DNA of 37,821 nucleotides from an uncultured Collinsella sp. (GTDB taxonomy: Bacteria > Actinomycetota > Coriobacteriia > Coriobacteriales > Coriobacteriaceae), in NCBI GenBank assembly GCA_958433005.1, contig CAUAWV010000020.1, positions 1-37,821 of the forward strand, written 5' to 3'. Below, piece by piece: positions 1 through 8,225 of the stretch. The notes beneath the pieces are model-generated. The model saw only the letters and a program-made list of their open reading frames with translations, ran no database searches and was not told the DNA's origin. The first letter of the stretch is position 1, and the number at the start of each line of letters is the position of its first letter. A program made the position numbers and the translations under genes.

Positions 1-64
1 TGGCGGTCTATCTATTGTTTTCGGTTGCTTGCTTCTTTACCGTACATGAGCATTTAGCTACGGA

Positions 65-2344
65 GTGTCACACGCCGACCCCGCCCTGGGCGAAGCCTCC
101 AATCGCATGACGCTCGATGCCGATCATCGCATGTACGACTACAAGCTACGTCATGCCATGCACCTTGATCGACGCAATATCACGCAAGTCCACACCGACG
201 ACTTCGAGATAAGCGACCGCATTTTCGACGCCTTTTCGATGCTCAACGAAGGCCGTTATTTCTTTATCGAGAACTTAGACAAGGACCGCACCCTTTGGTC
301 GCAAGGTGCCTTGCGCGATCTCGGTCTTCCTTCGGAGCACATAGACAGCTGCCGCGATTTCTGGAAGACGCGCGTCCATCTCGATGACCTCGAGGCCTAC
401 GCCAACGACATCGACCAGATCTATAACGGCTCCAAGCACCGTCGAGTCATGCAGTACCGCGTGCGCAACGCCGCCGGCGACTACGTCCTGTGCCGTGCTC
501 GCGGGTTTCGTATCGATGGCGACGGACACGACCCCTCGCTCTATGTCGGCGAGCTCGTCAACCACTCACTTGCCGAGACCGTCGACGCCGCTACGGGCCT
601 CGGAACGCAGCGTATGCTGATCAACGCTATCGATGCCTGCCGCCGCGATCGTTGCGAGACAGGGCTTATAGCGGTGCGCATTCGTGGCACGGCAAAGCTC
701 AACGAGCTCTACGGGGCCGAGGCTGTCGACAACATGCTTGCCGAATACGCAGGCCGCATGTTGTCGATCACCCGTGGCAGGAGTCGCGTCTACCGTTCTC
801 GAAGCGTCCAGTTCGTCGTGCTCAGCAACGATTTGGATCACGAGGCATTCGAGCAACTGACCCATCACCTTAAAGAAGCCGTTTTCGCTCCCGTTCGAAT
901 CGCGGGCGACACCATTACTCCCGTCTGTCTTGTCGTCCCGGCCTTTTACGAGCGTCTAACCAACCAAGCGACCGCCGTTTTAGGCGAACTCGACCGTCGC
1001 CTTCGCACGGCCGGCGGACTTGTTCCCAACGACAGCCTCCCCATACCCGAGACAGAGCGCAAAAGCACCATCGTCGAGCGCATCGATACGCTCACGGGCC
1101 TCTATCGACCCAGCGAGTTTATGCGGCGCGCCAACGCATTTCTCCAGACAAGACGCGACGGTGCCTGGTGCATCGCCACCGTCGACATGGGACACATGCG
1201 GCTGTTCAACGAATGGCACGGACAGGCCGAGGGCGACCGCACGCTCGCCGACGTGGGCACGGTCCTCAAAGACATCGAGAATGCCGACATGGGCGTCGCA
1301 GGGTATTGGGGCCAAGACGACTTTTGCATACTCATCCCCTTTGAGCACGACACCGTCCATCAAATCTATAGCCGCGTTCGCGAGGCCGTGGCCAAGCACG
1401 ATAACGGCGTGGGTTTCTGGCCGTCCATGGGCGTTTTCCCCATCGACCCCAGCGAGGAAATCACCATCGATGCGCAGGCCAAGGCCATGTTTACCAATCG
1501 GCGCGCGAAAAGCGACTTCAAGGAGCGCATTGCCATTTTCCGCCCCGACGAGTACGAACGCGAAATCGTGTTCCACCGCACGCTGACCGAATTCCAGTAC
1601 GCGCTCTCAAACGGCCGCATTACCTACTACTTGCAGCCCCAGGTCGACATGGAAACCGGCGAGATCATTGGCGCCGAGGCACTCACGCGCTGGATCGACA
1701 AGGACGACTCCCTCATTTCGCCCGCCACCTTTATCCCCACTCTCGAGGAAAGCGGCTTTGTGATGACGCTCGACAAATACGTTTGGCAGGGCGTTGCCAT
1801 GTGGCTGCGCGAGCGTATAGATCGGGGGCTTCGCGTGGTTCCGATCTCGCTTAACGTGTCGCGCGTGGATATTCTTGCCTGCGACGTTGCCGAACATATG
1901 GGGGCGCTTGCCGCCCAATACAACCTACCGCCCGAGCTCATGCGTATCGAGATCACCGAGACGGCTTATACGGGAGAGTCCGAGGCCGTGGATAAGCTGA
2001 CGGCCGACCTGCACACCCGCGGCTTCTCGACCTATATGGACGATTTTGGCACCGGCCAGTCCACGCTCGCGATGCTCAAGAACGTCAACGTCGACGTCAT
2101 CAAGCTCGACCGCACGTTTGCGCCCGTCGACGGCGATCAAGGCCGTAGTGCGCACATCATTTCATCGATGCTCGAGATGGCGCAGTCGCTCCATTTGCCC
2201 GTTGTGATCGAAGGCGTCGAGACCAATGAGCAGGCCAACATGCTGCGCAACATGGGTGCCCGCTACGCTCAGGGTTTCCTCTACTACCGCCCCATGCCGG
2301 CGAAAGATTTTGAGGTATTGCTCGATGGCGGCAATAACAATTGA
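65..2344 (+). CDS. PAS-GGDEF-EAL cyclic-di-GMP signalling protein, interrupted at its N terminus
   Basis: Likely hydrolyses cyclic-di-GMP through its EAL domain. Order: residues 1-35 resemble the tail of a GGDEF domain (DADHRMYDYK); PAS about 50-165; a degenerate GGDEF-like domain about 175-325 with no signature; a second GGDEF about 343-505 whose signature reads GQDDF instead of GGDEF; EAL about 512-755. The EAL domain keeps EAL in GAEALTRW, the DDFGTG loop, IKLDRTF and VIEGVET, so phosphodiesterase activity is expected, while cyclase activity is doubtful. The GTG start has no good ribosome binding site. GGDEF homology continues upstream to about base 50 (AFSYG) and then meets an in-frame TGA at 47-49, so this is probably the downstream part of a longer gene broken by a frameshift near base 52. 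It is a paralogue of the next locus. The domain call is firm; the start is not. Confidence 0.85.
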   Translation: MSHADPALGEASNRMTLDADHRMYDYKLRHAMHLDRRNITQVHTDDFEISDRIFDAFSMLNEGRYFFIENLDKDRTLWSQGALRDLGLPSEHIDSCRDFWKTRVHLDDLEAYANDIDQIYNGSKHRRVMQYRVRNAAGDYVLCRARGFRIDGDGHDPSLYVGELVNHSLAETVDAATGLGTQRMLINAIDACRRDRCETGLIAVRIRGTAKLNELYGAEAVDNMLAEYAGRMLSITRGRSRVYRSRSVQFVVLSNDLDHEAFEQLTHHLKEAVFAPVRIAGDTITPVCLVVPAFYERLTNQATAVLGELDRRLRTAGGLVPNDSLPIPETERKSTIVERIDTLTGLYRPSEFMRRANAFLQTRRDGAWCIATVDMGHMRLFNEWHGQAEGDRTLADVGTVLKDIENADMGVAGYWGQDDFCILIPFEHDTVHQIYSRVREAVAKHDNGVGFWPSMGVFPIDPSEEITIDAQAKAMFTNRRAKSDFKERIAIFRPDEYEREIVFHRTLTEFQYALSNGRITYYLQPQVDMETGEIIGAEALTRWIDKDDSLISPATFIPTLEESGFVMTLDKYVWQGVAMWLRERIDRGLRVVPISLNVSRVDILACDVAEHMGALAAQYNLPPELMRIEITETAYTGESEAVDKLTADLHTRGFSTYMDDFGTGQSTLAMLKNVNVDVIKLDRTFAPVDGDQGRSAHIISSMLEMAQSLHLPVVIEGVETNEQANMLRNMGARYAQGFLYYRPMPAKDFEVLLDGGNNN

Positions 2345-2471
2345 TACGCTCGCGCGCAGAACGCTACCGTTAAGGGACATGCTTGTCCCCATTGGCTAAC
2401 TTGTATTCCCAAATCGAGTTGAATTGGGGATATGATACAAACCACTGTCTCGCCCAAGGAGGTTATGCATC

Positions 2472-3233
2472 ATGAACGAGTCCTATCGCCTGGGCGAGCA
2501 ATCGATCATCGCCCATCTACAGCGACTTGCGAACGGGGCCTCAACCGCCGAGCTCGATGTTGCCGCGCTGCCCACGGAGCTGCGCGCCATCGGCGAGCAG
2601 CTGCAAAAGACGTATGCCATCCTGCATCAGGAACGGCAGTTACTCGAGCGCGGTGCCTATATCGATACACTCACCAATCTTGGCAACCGTAGTGGACTCG
2701 ACCACCATGTCGATCAGCTCTGGCGCAAAGGCACCTCCTTCACCTGCGCCTATATTGATATCGACCACCTCAAGCACTGCAACGATACGTTTGGCCACGC
2801 CGAAGGCAATCGCTACATTCTGAGCATCTGCCGCGCGCTCACCGAAACCATGGAGCACGATGAGCTTCTGTTCCGTATCGGTGGAGACGAATTTGTACTT
2901 GTGTCCCCCACGACAGACGAAGCCGAGCTCGAGCAGCGCCTGGAGCGAACACGCGCCGATCTTATCGGAGCGACATCAGACGGTAAGGCGCCCATGATCG
3001 CCAGTTTTAGTTTTGGCTGTTCGCGTGTCGACCCGCTGGCAGGCGATACGCGTCGCCAGATGACAAAGGACGCCGACCGCAAAATGTATCGCTACAAGCT
3101 CATGTACCGTGTGCAACAACCGGAAGAAGGCGATGCGCCGCAACGCCCGGTCACCGAACAACCCCCCCTGCAACGACCGAGTGTTCCAAGCGATCTCCAT
3201 GAGCTCCGAGACACGCTATCCGTTCATCATTAA
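2472..3233 (+). CDS. GGDEF diguanylate cyclase, N-terminal part of a frameshifted gene
   Basis: Predicted to make cyclic-di-GMP from GTP. A helical N-terminal stretch (about 1-60) leads into a GGDEF domain (about 63-210) with DTLTNLGNR, YIDIDHLKHCNDTFGH and an intact RIGGDEF signature, closing with DADRKMYRYK. The ATG lies 9 bases after a strong AAGGAGG at 2456-2462. The last 22 or so residues follow a run of seven C (3162-3168) and look unlike any domain. One base fewer in that run would join this frame to the PAS-GGDEF-like frame at 3109-4002, matching the paralogue that starts at 65. As it stands the product is a free, probably active cyclase. There is no transmembrane segment. The only promoter hint is a TATGAT at 2431-2436 without a convincing -35. 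Confidence 0.88.
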   Translation: MNESYRLGEQSIIAHLQRLANGASTAELDVAALPTELRAIGEQLQKTYAILHQERQLLERGAYIDTLTNLGNRSGLDHHVDQLWRKGTSFTCAYIDIDHLKHCNDTFGHAEGNRYILSICRALTETMEHDELLFRIGGDEFVLVSPTTDEAELEQRLERTRADLIGATSDGKAPMIASFSFGCSRVDPLAGDTRRQMTKDADRKMYRYKLMYRVQQPEEGDAPQRPVTEQPPLQRPSVPSDLHELRDTLSVHH

Positions 3234-4002
3234 CCTCGACACCGGCGAATCGCAATGGTCGGTTAATGCCGTGCGCGATTTTGACCTACCCTCCCAGCAT
3301 CCCTACAACTCGCTCGATATATGGCTTGCCCGTGTTCACCCCGAGGACCGCGACAACGTACGTGCCGAGCTCGATATGGTGGTAAACGGCACGTGGCACT
3401 TCCACTGCATGCAGTATCGCGTCATGAATACCGCCGGAAAATACGCGCTTTGCGACTGCACAGGTTACCGCCTGGACGGCACCGATACCGAGCCCAACAT
3501 GTATGTGGGCATTGTCACCAACCGAAGCTTGGCAGATACGACCGATTCCGTGACCGGTCTGGGCGATATCCACGCCCTGGTCAACGCCATTGGCGAGATG
3601 CGTCGCGTGGCACGAAACGCGGGCTTGATCGCCATTAAAATCGACGAAATCGCCAAGGTCAATGCCCGCTTTGGCTTTGATGCAGGCGACCGCGTTTTGG
3701 CAGAAAGCGCCGCCTGCCTCATGGATTGCTCGCGCGGCAAGGGTCGTCTGTTCCGCTCGACCGGACCGATGTTCGTGGCGCTCTTTGACGAGCTTGATCC
3801 CGAAGAGACCGACGCGGTTGCAGACGAAATCGAACGGTTCTTGGGATCGCCCGTGCTCCTCGGCTCATTTGAATATCAGCCGCCCCTTCGCGTGGCGACG
3901 CTTCATCTGGACGCCGTCGACCGACAGCCCGTTTCCATTTTGAACGAACTTAATGCGCTGATTAAAGAGGCGCCACAGGTACCGGGCACCAAGCTGGACT
4001 AG
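3109..4002 (+). CDS. PAS plus degenerate GGDEF-like region, out-of-frame C-terminal part of the preceding gene
   Basis: The PAS-like fold starts at DRVFQAISM (about residue 23) and runs to about residue 140, followed by a GGDEF-like domain (about 145-297) that begins VTGLGD but has no GGDEF signature. It aligns along its length with the protein starting at 65 (for example RVMNTAGKYALC against RVRNAAGDYVLC) but stops before the second GGDEF and EAL. The GTG at 3109 overlaps the upstream frame by 125 bases and has no ribosome binding site. Independent translation is therefore doubtful; it is more likely made only when the C-run frame is restored, or not at all. Function is inferred as a sensory and regulatory half of the cyclase. 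Confidence 0.7.
   Translation: MCNNRKKAMRRNARSPNNPPCNDRVFQAISMSSETRYPFIINLDTGESQWSVNAVRDFDLPSQHPYNSLDIWLARVHPEDRDNVRAELDMVVNGTWHFHCMQYRVMNTAGKYALCDCTGYRLDGTDTEPNMYVGIVTNRSLADTTDSVTGLGDIHALVNAIGEMRRVARNAGLIAIKIDEIAKVNARFGFDAGDRVLAESAACLMDCSRGKGRLFRSTGPMFVALFDELDPEETDAVADEIERFLGSPVLLGSFEYQPPLRVATLHLDAVDRQPVSILNELNALIKEAPQVPGTKLD
3162..3168 (+). other. Seven-C homopolymer at the frame break of the GGDEF-PAS gene
   Basis: The upstream frame reads Glu-Gln-Pro-Pro-Leu across the run, while the downstream PAS frame is one base on. A six-C run would give an uninterrupted GGDEF-PAS-GGDEF-like protein. This may be a contingency (phase-variable) tract, a fixed mutation or a sequencing error. Confidence 0.7.
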
Positions 4003-4008
4003 CGTTAT

Positions 4009-4049
4009 GGGGCGCGATGTGAAACACAGGCCGTTTCGCATCGCGCCCC
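4009..4049 (+). terminator. Stem-loop after the GGDEF/PAS locus
   Basis: GGGGCGCGATGTGAAAC pairs with GTTTCGCATCGCGCCCC around a 7-base loop with one mismatch. It starts 6 bases after the stop codon. It has no T run, so it may act as a transcript-end stabiliser or weak terminator. Confidence 0.55.
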
Positions 4050-4110
4050 ACGTCATCTGCCCGCTCGTGCGATAATCCTCCGCAGAAGTCACCGACAGCA
4101 GAGGGAGTTT

Positions 4111-4737
4111 GTGATGAAGGTTCTTTTGGTCAATGGCAGCCCCAAGGCAAACGGCAACACGGCCCGCGCACTCGCCGAGGTCGCCGAGCAACTCAGGGCC
4201 GAGGGCATCGATACCGAGATGTTTCAGCTGGGCGCCAAGCCTATTCGCGATTGCATCGGTTGCGGCCAGTGTGGCAAGCTTGGCGGTCGCTGCACCTTTG
4301 ACGACGACGTGGTCAACGAGCTGATCGCTGCCGCCGAACAGGCCGACGGCTTTGTCTTTGGCTCGCCTGTCTACTACGCGCACCCCAGCGGCCGCATTCT
4401 CTCGGCACTCGATCGCGCATTCTATGCCGGCAGTAAGGCCTTTGCGCACAAGCCGGGCGCCGCTGTCGCCGTTGCCCGTCGCGGCGGCACGTCGACCACG
4501 TTCGATGTGCTCAACAAGTACTTCACCATCAACCAGATGCCCGTCGTTGCATCTACCTACTGGAACAACGTCTTTGGTGCCATGCCGGGTGAGGCCGCCC
4601 AGGACGCCGAAGGCCTTGCCACCATGCGAAACATCGGCAAAAACATGGCCTGGCTGCTGCGTTGCATCGAGGCGGGAAAGGCCGCCGGCATCGAAGCGCC
4701 CCAGGCCGATCGCGCTAGGACCAACTTCATCAGGTAG
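4111..4737 (+). CDS. Flavodoxin-fold NAD(P)H-dependent oxidoreductase (iron-sulfur flavoprotein-like)
   Basis: Soluble FMN-binding reductase of the NADPH-dependent FMN reductase family; substrate unknown. The N terminus VLLVNGSPKANGNTA is the flavin-phosphate loop. A cysteine cluster DCIGCGQCGKLGGRC (about 48-62) is like those of iron-sulfur flavoproteins and their relatives. FGSPVYYAHPSGRILSALDR is the second flavin-contact region. Length of 208 residues is typical. GTG 4111 and ATG 4114 are both possible after the GAGGGAG at 4101-4107, and ATG 4114 is equally good. It is followed 17 bases later by the ArsC-fold gene, so the two may be co-transcribed. Confidence 0.87.
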   Translation: MMKVLLVNGSPKANGNTARALAEVAEQLRAEGIDTEMFQLGAKPIRDCIGCGQCGKLGGRCTFDDDVVNELIAAAEQADGFVFGSPVYYAHPSGRILSALDRAFYAGSKAFAHKPGAAVAVARRGGTSTTFDVLNKYFTINQMPVVASTYWNNVFGAMPGEAAQDAEGLATMRNIGKNMAWLLRCIEAGKAAGIEAPQADRARTNFIR

Positions 4738-4754
4738 AACGGCGGAACCAAACA

Positions 4755-5096
4755 ATGAACGTGCAGATCTTCGGTACCAAAAAGTCCTTCGATACCAAGA
4801 AGGCCCAGCGCTATTTTAAGGAGCGCCGCATTAAGGTGCAGTTTATCGACCTTAAGGAAAAGGAGATGAGCAAGGGCGAGCTCACGAGCGTGATGCAGGC
4901 GGTTGGCGGCATCGACAAGCTGCTCAACCCCAAAGCCAAGGACGAGGAGACGCTCGCACTCATCCAGCACCTCACCCCCAGCCAGCGTTTCGATAAGCTG
5001 CTCGAGAACCAGCAGGTTCTGGCCGAGCCCATCGTACGCAACGGCAAGAAGGCCACCGTCGGCTATTGTCCCGATGTGTGGGGAGCCTGGGAGTAG
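4755..5096 (+). CDS. ArsC/Spx-fold protein lacking the catalytic cysteine
   Basis: A 113-residue protein with the thioredoxin-like ArsC/YffB fold: IFGTKKSFDTKKAQRYFKERRI at the N terminus, FIDLKEKEMSKGEL in the middle and LAEPIVRNGKKATVGY near the C terminus. True arsenate reductases and Spx have a Cys (or CxxC) where this one has KKSFDT, so redox or arsenate reductase activity is unlikely. No cysteine is found until GYCPDVW near the end. It may act through protein contacts as Spx-type proteins do, but that is inference. It follows the flavoprotein gene closely, with only a weak GGCGGA-type ribosome binding site. Confidence 0.8.
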   Translation: MNVQIFGTKKSFDTKKAQRYFKERRIKVQFIDLKEKEMSKGELTSVMQAVGGIDKLLNPKAKDEETLALIQHLTPSQRFDKLLENQQVLAEPIVRNGKKATVGYCPDVWGAWE

Positions 5097-5182
5097 CCTG
5101 TGTTATTTGTCGGCGCGTGGGTATAAGAGCTGGCGTTTGGCATAAGATTCAACTGTAAGCCATGTCTAACAAAGGAGGGCAC

Positions 5183-6313
5183 ATGCCCAACAAACCCGTG
5201 AAGATCATCATGCTTACCGGCTACCTCGGTGCCGGCAAGACCACGCTGCTCAACCACATCCTCGCCAACGACGGCGGCATCCGCGCCGCCGTGATCGTCA
5301 ACGATATCGGCGAGATCAACGTCGACGCTAGCCTTATCGCCGACGGCGGCCTTTCCGAGACCGACGACCTCATCCCGCTCACCAACGGCTGCATCTGCTG
5401 CACGCTTTCGGACGACCTGGCCAACCAGCTGCAGGGCATCGCCGATTCGGGCAAGTTCGACTACATCATCATCGAGGCCTCGGGTATTTGCGAGCCTATC
5501 CCCATCGCCTACACCATCTCGAGCTTCTGCGACGAGGCCAAGGTGGGCGGCGAGCCCAAGCTCGCGCTCGACAACATCGTGGCCGTGGTCGACTGCGCCC
5601 GCATGTACGACGAGTTCAACGGCGGTCGCGACCTGCTAGCCGAGGATATCGACGAGGACGGCATCGAGAGCCTGCTCATCCAGCAGATCGAGTTTTGCTC
5701 CACGCTGATTCTTAATAAGACTGACACCGTCACCCCCGAGCAGATCGCAGAGCTCAAGGCCATTGTGCGCAGCCTGCAGAAGGACGCCGTGATTGTCGAA
5801 GCCCAAAACGGCGAGGTCCCCATGGAGGAGCTGCTCGACACCGGCCGCTTCGACTTTATGCGCGCCTACAACTCCGCCGCTTGGATCGAGGCCATGGAGC
5901 ATCCCGAGGAGCACGACGACCCCGAGGTGCTCGAGTACGATATCGAGACCTTTGTGTACTCGCGCCGCAAGCCGTTTGACCTACAGAAGTTCACTGATTT
6001 TGTTGAGCAGGAGTGGCCCGACGAGGTCATTCGCGTCAAGGGCCCGCTGTGGCAGACCGGCAATCCGGACATGTGCTACATGTTTGAGCAGGCCGGCCAC
6101 CAGATGCGCCTGATGGAGAACGGTCTGTTTGTCGACTCGGCACCCGAGGGCGAGAAGCAGAAGATCATCGACGAGAACCCCGAGATCATGCAGATTTGGG
6201 ACGACGAGACGGGCGATCGCATGACGAGCCTGTGCATCATCGGCCGTCACATGGACAAGGACGCGCTCATCGCCGCGCTCGATGCCTGCCTGACCGACTG
6301 GCACCGCGCCTAG
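5183..6313 (+). CDS. CobW/COG0523-family metal-handling GTPase
   Basis: G3E-type GTPase thought to insert or traffic a metal such as zinc or cobalt. It has the Walker A GYLGAGKT (13-20), a metal-binding CxCC (C70-I-C72-C73), IIEASGICEP as the switch region, NKTD (178-181) and a C-terminal CobW_C domain (about 250-372). The length of 376 residues is usual. I place the start at 5183 because AAAGGAGGG at 5171-5179 lies just upstream; the in-frame ATG at 5162 would put the ribosome binding site inside the gene. A strong terminator follows at 6353. The true metal and client protein cannot be read from the sequence; I see no clear Zur box upstream. Confidence 0.9.
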   Translation: MPNKPVKIIMLTGYLGAGKTTLLNHILANDGGIRAAVIVNDIGEINVDASLIADGGLSETDDLIPLTNGCICCTLSDDLANQLQGIADSGKFDYIIIEASGICEPIPIAYTISSFCDEAKVGGEPKLALDNIVAVVDCARMYDEFNGGRDLLAEDIDEDGIESLLIQQIEFCSTLILNKTDTVTPEQIAELKAIVRSLQKDAVIVEAQNGEVPMEELLDTGRFDFMRAYNSAAWIEAMEHPEEHDDPEVLEYDIETFVYSRRKPFDLQKFTDFVEQEWPDEVIRVKGPLWQTGNPDMCYMFEQAGHQMRLMENGLFVDSAPEGEKQKIIDENPEIMQIWDDETGDRMTSLCIIGRHMDKDALIAALDACLTDWHRA

Positions 6314-6352
6314 GTTATCGAAGCGGGCATTTTCCGCCCACGTAACCACCAA

Positions 6353-6386
6353 ACCACCACGAAGGTGCCCTTCGTGGTGGTTTTTC
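6353..6386 (+). terminator. Rho-independent terminator after the CobW GTPase
   Basis: A perfect 13-bp stem, ACCACCACGAAGG against CCTTCGTGGTGGT, with a 3-base loop and a run of T right after it. It ends about 10 bases before the trmL ribosome binding site. Confidence 0.9.
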
Positions 6387-6406
6387 GTTCTATGCCAAGG
6401 AGATTC

Positions 6407-7006
6407 ATGTTCAATATCGTGCTGTATGCACCCGAGATTCCGGCCAATACGGGTAATATCGGCCGCACCTGCGTGGTCACCGGTGCCCATTTGCACCTGG
6501 TAGAGCCGCTGGGCTTTTCGCTCGACGACAAGACGGTGCGTCGCGCCGGTCTGGGCTACTGGCAAAACTTGGACGTGACGACATATGCCGGCTGGAAGGA
6601 TTTCCTTACGCGCAACGGTCTCTCCCCCGCCGACGAGCGCCTGCATCTGCTGACCAAAAAGGCGCGCCGCACCTATGCGCAAAGCACCTACCGCGACGGT
6701 GACTATCTGGTCTTTGGCAGCGAGAGCTCGGGGATTCCCGAAGACCTGCTTGCTGCGGCGCCCGCATGCTGCGAGCGCATTCCCATGCTGCGCGACTGTG
6801 ATTCGCTCGATAACGCCGAAGTCTGGGAGGCCCATGAGGAGGCGCTCGGGCATACCGAGGACAGCCACGAGGCCATCCTTCGGCAGGATATCTGCGGCAA
6901 CTTCGTCGACCCGGACGACTACCGCATCAGCGCACTCAACCTCTCCAACAGCGCCGCCATCGTCCTCTACGAGGCCCTGCGCCAGACAGGCTTTCCTGGA
7001 ATGTGA
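6407..7006 (+). CDS. trmL: tRNA (cytidine/uridine-34-2'-O)-methyltransferase TrmL
   Basis: SPOUT methyltransferase that 2'-O-methylates the wobble base of leucine tRNAs using S-adenosylmethionine. Family marks are FNIVLYAPEIPANTGNIGRTC at the N terminus, HLVEPLGFSLDDKTVRRAGLGYW, LVFGSESSGIPE (knot loop) and the C-terminal NLSNSAAIVLYEALRQ. The body is longer than classic TrmL (199 against about 155 residues) because of an insert around residues 130-165. ATG 6407 is preceded by AAGGAG at 6397-6402. The stop codon lies inside the 31-bp palindrome at 7001, which supplies the last Met and the TGA. Confidence 0.9.
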   Translation: MFNIVLYAPEIPANTGNIGRTCVVTGAHLHLVEPLGFSLDDKTVRRAGLGYWQNLDVTTYAGWKDFLTRNGLSPADERLHLLTKKARRTYAQSTYRDGDYLVFGSESSGIPEDLLAAAPACCERIPMLRDCDSLDNAEVWEAHEEALGHTEDSHEAILRQDICGNFVDPDDYRISALNLSNSAAIVLYEALRQTGFPGM

Positions 7007-7031
7007 CAAAGGGACTGTCCCTTTGTCACAT
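7001..7031. repeat. 31-bp palindrome, copy 1
   Basis: Perfect inverted repeat with 15-base arms ATGTGACAAAGGGAC and GTCCCTTTGTCACAT around a single T; one more flanking A/T pair extends it to 33 bp. It overlaps the trmL stop codon and is the left bracket of the first ATPase gene. Confidence 0.95.
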
Positions 7032-7065
7032 TGATGCACCAAATAACGAGCCGTCGCTTTTAATC

Positions 7066-7095
7066 AGAATTAACTAGAATAAAATGGAGTTAAAC
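7066..7095 (+). promoter_or_regulatory. Three 10-bp direct repeats upstream of the first AAA+ ATPase
   Basis: Consecutive 10-base units AGAATTAACT, AGAATAAAAT and GGAGTTAAAC, 23-52 bases before the GTG start. The period matches one helical turn, as in an iterated protein-binding site. The second ATPase has a clearer triplet at the same place (11971-12000). TAGAAT at 7075-7080 could also serve as a -10. Confidence 0.5.
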
Positions 7096-7117
7096 GGCGA
7101 TGTGAAAGGAGAGCCTT

Positions 7118-8218
7118 GTGGAATATCTCGAGAACCCGTTTACCCCCAGTTTTGGTGAGGTTCCTGCCCATCTCGCCGGCAGACAACAGATTATTCGGGA
7201 TTTGGACCGTGCCTTCTTGAGCCAGCGTAGACGCCCGGAATTGACCTCGATCTTCTCAGGCGCGCGTGGAACCGGTAAAACCGCTCTCATGTCGTCGCTC
7301 GCAACAAGGGCGGAATCCCACGGCTGGATAGCGGTAAAGACGACCGCGCTCTCGGGAATGCTTGAGGAAATCGAGCTCGGGGCGAAACGTGCTGCAGGCC
7401 ATCTCATCAACCCGTCTAACAACTTCGAAGTCACCGGTCTCGGAATCGCGCCGCTCGGCAGTATCGAGGTCAATCGCGTTCACGATGCCTCGACTTGGCG
7501 GTATCGCATGAGCGACATCATCGACCAGCTCAACGAAACGGGCACCGGTCTGCTCGTCACGGTTGATGAGGTCGACCCGACGCTCGACGAGATGATCCAG
7601 CTCGCAGCCACGTATCAGCACTTTGTGACCGATGGGAAACGCGTCGCTCTACTCATGGCGGGACTTCCCAACAACGTCTCGACGTTGCTGAACCACAAGA
7701 CGGTCTCGTTCCTTCGCCGCGCCCAGCAATATCATCTGGGTCGCATCGCAGACTATGACGTACGCGAGGCCTTGATTCGCACAATCCAGGAAAACGATCG
7801 CCTGGCAGATGCTGGGGGAATCGATAAGGCCGTTCGCTCGATTTCGGGCTTTCCCTTCCTTTTGCAGCTTGTGGGTTACCGCGCCTGGGATCTCACGAGC
7901 AACTCGAGGGAAATATCATCTCGCGACTTTGACCAGGGAATCAAAATCGCACGCGATGAAATGGACGACCGGATCCTCGCGGCGACCTATCGGGAACTCA
8001 CTGCGGAGGACAAGCGATTTCTCATCGCCATGCTCGATGACGAGGAAGAGTCCACCACCGCTGACCTTGTCGAGCGCCTTAAGCGTTCGCCGCAACAGGT
8101 CTCCCGCTACCGACGCCGCATGATAGACGCCGGCATCATTGGAGAACGCGGGCGCGGAATCGTCGCTTTTGAATTACCGTTCTTCCGCGACTATCTCGCC
8201 GTTCAATGCGTGAAATAG
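7118..8218 (+). CDS. AAA+ ATPase with C-terminal winged helix (first paralogue)
   Basis: A 366-residue single-polypeptide P-loop ATPase of unknown role. The N-terminal ENPFTPSFGEVPAHLAGR is a family signature. Walker A is GARGTGKT (about 48-55), Walker B is LLVTVDEVDP (about 145-154), sensor 1 is VALLMAGLP, and FLRRAQQ carries candidate arginine-finger residues. The end (about 295-360) reads like a winged helix: LTAEDKRFLIAML, TTADLVERLKRSPQQVSRYRRRMIDAGII. The layout recalls Orc1/Cdc6-like and archaeal-type ATPases, so DNA binding is plausible but not shown. The GTG start follows AAAGGAGAG. It is paralogous to the gene at 10819-11937: both have NPF.P, FLRRAQQ and the same domain order. Both are bracketed by 31-bp palindromes and preceded by 10-bp repeats. 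Confidence 0.82.
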   Translation: MEYLENPFTPSFGEVPAHLAGRQQIIRDLDRAFLSQRRRPELTSIFSGARGTGKTALMSSLATRAESHGWIAVKTTALSGMLEEIELGAKRAAGHLINPSNNFEVTGLGIAPLGSIEVNRVHDASTWRYRMSDIIDQLNETGTGLLVTVDEVDPTLDEMIQLAATYQHFVTDGKRVALLMAGLPNNVSTLLNHKTVSFLRRAQQYHLGRIADYDVREALIRTIQENDRLADAGGIDKAVRSISGFPFLLQLVGYRAWDLTSNSREISSRDFDQGIKIARDEMDDRILAATYRELTAEDKRFLIAMLDDEEESTTADLVERLKRSPQQVSRYRRRMIDAGIIGERGRGIVAFELPFFRDYLAVQCVK

Positions 8219-8225
8219 GCATCGG

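Noticed and set aside
3109..3233. Programmed ribosomal frameshifting at the C7 run
   Set aside because: The shift needed is +1, and I see no stimulatory stop codon or Shine-Dalgarno arrangement at the slip site; tract-length change is the simpler explanation.
5162..5182. ATG at 5162 as the start of the CobW GTPase
   Set aside because: It would place the strong AAAGGAGGG inside the coding region; the ATG at 5183 is correctly spaced from it.
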